Shown here: positions 32,401 to 32,819 of the stretch, piece by piece
How positions within the stretch are numbered: position 1 is the first letter of the stretch
Layout: each line of letters begins with the position of its first letter
Origin: Candidatus Fibrimonadaceae bacterium
Lineage (GTDB): Bacteria > Fibrobacterota > Fibrobacteria > Fibrobacterales > Fibrobacteraceae
DNA length: 32,819 bases
Direction: 5' to 3'
Assembly: GCA_031281155.1 (NCBI GenBank)
Contig: JAITFT010000063.1
Location: forward strand, 1 to 32,819
The notes under the pieces: generated by a model
What the model was told of the DNA's origin: nothing
Seen by the model: only the letters and a program-made list of their open reading frames with translations
Databases searched by the model: none
Position numbers and translations under genes: made by a program

Positions 32401-32819
32401 TCTGACACATCTATTAAGAAATTTTTTATTATATCTAAAGAAGAGGCTATGGGATCATCTATTACGAATTTTCCAGCATTAGCGCAATCGCCGCTTTCAG
32501 CAGGTCGCCAGATGGTATTACAGTATTCTTTTACGCTTTCTGCTCCTGCCGGCCTGTTTCCTGCCACTCCTGTTGCAGGAAAGATAGGAAGGACATTTGC
32601 TGCTGCGGGAATGGGGCTGCGGAAATAGCCTATCGGAGTTGAAGTAGTTTCATAATCATTTGCTGTGGTAGAAGCAACGGCATCTCTGAAAGCCAAAATA
32701 GCATCAGGTTTGCTTGGGCAATTACTATCTAATTGATTTCTGCCGTAATTAAAGCGAACCATTGCACCCTGTGCAGCATTTCCTCTAACACCTCCTGCAT
32801 TGCTGCTCCAAACATCGCC
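29472..32819 (-). CDS. Large Cys- and Ala-rich surface protein, partial (5' end outside the window)
   Basis: The frame stays open to the window edge (19 codons before the first visible Met at 32762), so at least 1115 residues are present and the true start is missing. Counted from 32762: residues 1-465 are a Cys-containing extracellular-type region. About 478-621 is an Ala/Asp/Lys-rich coiled coil ('ADAAQRAAEAAKKSADDAQK' style heptads). 625-865 holds three Cys-paired repeats of about 80 residues with an Ig-like look ('SCNIGTQAVAVGSAV', 'ITCSGTPATVMPGASISAP'). Two nearly identical 92-residue modules (869-960 and 999-1090; 'CDFDPSWCPGVAWDDIKWGQ') are joined by a Ser/Thr linker (SSSSSATPSSSSVAPSSSS). 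Likely an adhesin or filament protein, perhaps glycan-binding. I see no sorting tail after the last module. Confidence 0.82.
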   Translation of the reverse strand, partial: GDVWSSNAGGVRGNAAQGAMVRFNYGRNQLDSNCPSKPDAILAFRDAVASTTANDYETTSTPIGYFRSPIPAAANVLPIFPATGVAGNRPAGAESVKEYCNTIWRPAESGDCANAGKFVIDDPIASSLDIIKNFLIDVSEDDDTHFDGFKCLNNVTNSFGSNGNIVAGGSTKNIYDLLDGCYKALENQSSKLYNGYYVVRLHQQQDYDPRDKVLDGKYIFIYNQAQGTLQLPPTRNNARAMVFLENGVTNEFKLPTCVSGNPDGGNYKYNYFIYSLKDINRVVIGSPTCPLEGNFYFPTNSCAGIKNVIGNFRVQENKALVDDLMGAGILCRRSNRNTNPYCTQTERDDTMNPPQDPNNPQTVTEPPIDDSHWIPLTSRLSVKLENKEISREGAVGDPIDLEPSILVMPRVVRIASGQVANTAGLHPNYFTFMRLNGATAGLPSTNAISCTPGFNSNSGGRYTCHFPGRSDVSNFYVIIDGDNSGTTGNSSSSSGDAVTDAKAAADAAQRAAEAAKKSADDAQKVADDAQKAADDATAAAEMADADKRDAADAAAKAAKDAADAAAAAAKDAADAAKDAADAATRAENAGTTSEAERARDEAITAKNDAETEAKIADNKKKEADAAAEIAEREAEEAKRIVTSLTCNIGTQAVAVGSAVAINLNSSTFTCSNGATATSQTFNTNASTAGTFNNVRVSANCGGIEVSADCNGTLTVVALACASLTQHAKPGTVLISPPALTCNSSGGTVNATTATPTWSGRPNNSWTIPANATPGTTYSISATGVACNGVSGLTADCGTVTVAGITCSGTPATVMPGASISAPTLSCNNGASPASVSYNTGTGALTSFPATASQTGTHSISGVANCGSVATLQDIPFSCPAITVQTQPSCDFDPSWCPGVAWDDIKWGQNIGNGTGHGAGACFPRTHANQGPSCNSSRCTINRSSTTGNLGGIWFVYLPTNTTDQNHYGPQNIGSNVAKPTACVGPGGSTTPSSSSSATPSSSSVAPSSSSAGGGGGTPCDFDPSWCPGVAWDDIKWGQSIGNGTGHGAGACFPRTHQNQGPSCNSSRCTINRSATGGNLNGIWFVYLPTNTTDQNHYGPQNVGNNVAKPTSCTGP
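29491..29765 (-). repeat. C-terminal module repeat, copy B
   Basis: 275 nt, about nine-tenths identical to 29881-30155 without gaps, offset 390 nt. It encodes the last Cys-rich module of the surface protein. Confidence 0.9.
29881..30155 (-). repeat. C-terminal module repeat, copy A
   Basis: The partner of 29491-29765. Differences between the copies are scattered single bases, largely at third positions, suggesting a recent tandem duplication kept under selection or by gene conversion. Confidence 0.9.

Noticed and set aside
1-32819. Search for rRNA, tRNA or complete insertion sequences
   Set aside because: No cloverleaf-like GTTCRANNC/CCA region, rRNA core sequence or transposase with terminal inverted repeats was recognised by eye.

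Overview
The window looks like an accessory (variable) region of a low-GC, gut-type bacterium of the FCB superphylum, most likely a Fibrobacterota/Fibromonadaceae-like lineage. That placement is inferred from style: large secreted GLUG-repeat and Ser-linker proteins, a C-terminal T9SS-type sorting domain ending in K/R-rich residues, Ser-tract lipoproteins, and XRE regulators with an 'EELxG' signature. I see no rRNA, tRNA, CRISPR array or complete insertion sequence.

Left part (1-9.5 kb): a 3' gene end, then a tyrosine recombinase with a perfect hairpin terminator. Next come a truncated AbiEi-type antitoxin gene behind an intact palindromic operator, and a convergent TOTE-type primase-helicase. 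A minus-strand envelope operon follows: small regulator-like protein, outer-membrane barrel, lipoprotein, lone M6-protease N-terminal domain, and a 1184-aa GLUG-repeat protein with a T9SS-like tail.

Middle part (9.5-22.4 kb): a phased-repeat operator and small HTH regulator; an AbiEii-type nucleotidyltransferase toxin with a non-AbiEi 62-aa partner; a divergent DUF3800 / TPR-DUF2971 pair; and a two-gene operon of a rifampin-phosphotransferase-like dikinase plus a sodium:solute symporter. Both genes of that operon are split at poly-A runs. Then come a toxin-antitoxin pair with a decayed toxin, a YhcG/DUF1016 PD-(D/E)XK nuclease, a GNAT acetyltransferase and an orphan AbiEi protein. A degenerate non-coding repeat occurs three times between these last modules.

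Right part (22.7-32.8 kb): the most unusual locus is a divergently controlled cassette. An XRE coiled-coil regulator faces a translationally coupled operon of a small HTH protein, a Ycf46-like AAA+ ATPase and a very basic Lys/Ala-rich protein; an orphan paralogue of the small HTH protein lies on the regulator's other side. Two canonical promoters and GGTAAA-type half-sites lie between the divergent genes. An AbiL-like RloA/RloB pair, an Rpn-nuclease remnant, a DUF2335 two-gene module and a large partial surface protein complete the window.

The region reads as a defence/mobile island holding several intact and decayed conflict systems beside secreted surface proteins. Functions come from visible motifs and family resemblance; no database search was possible.
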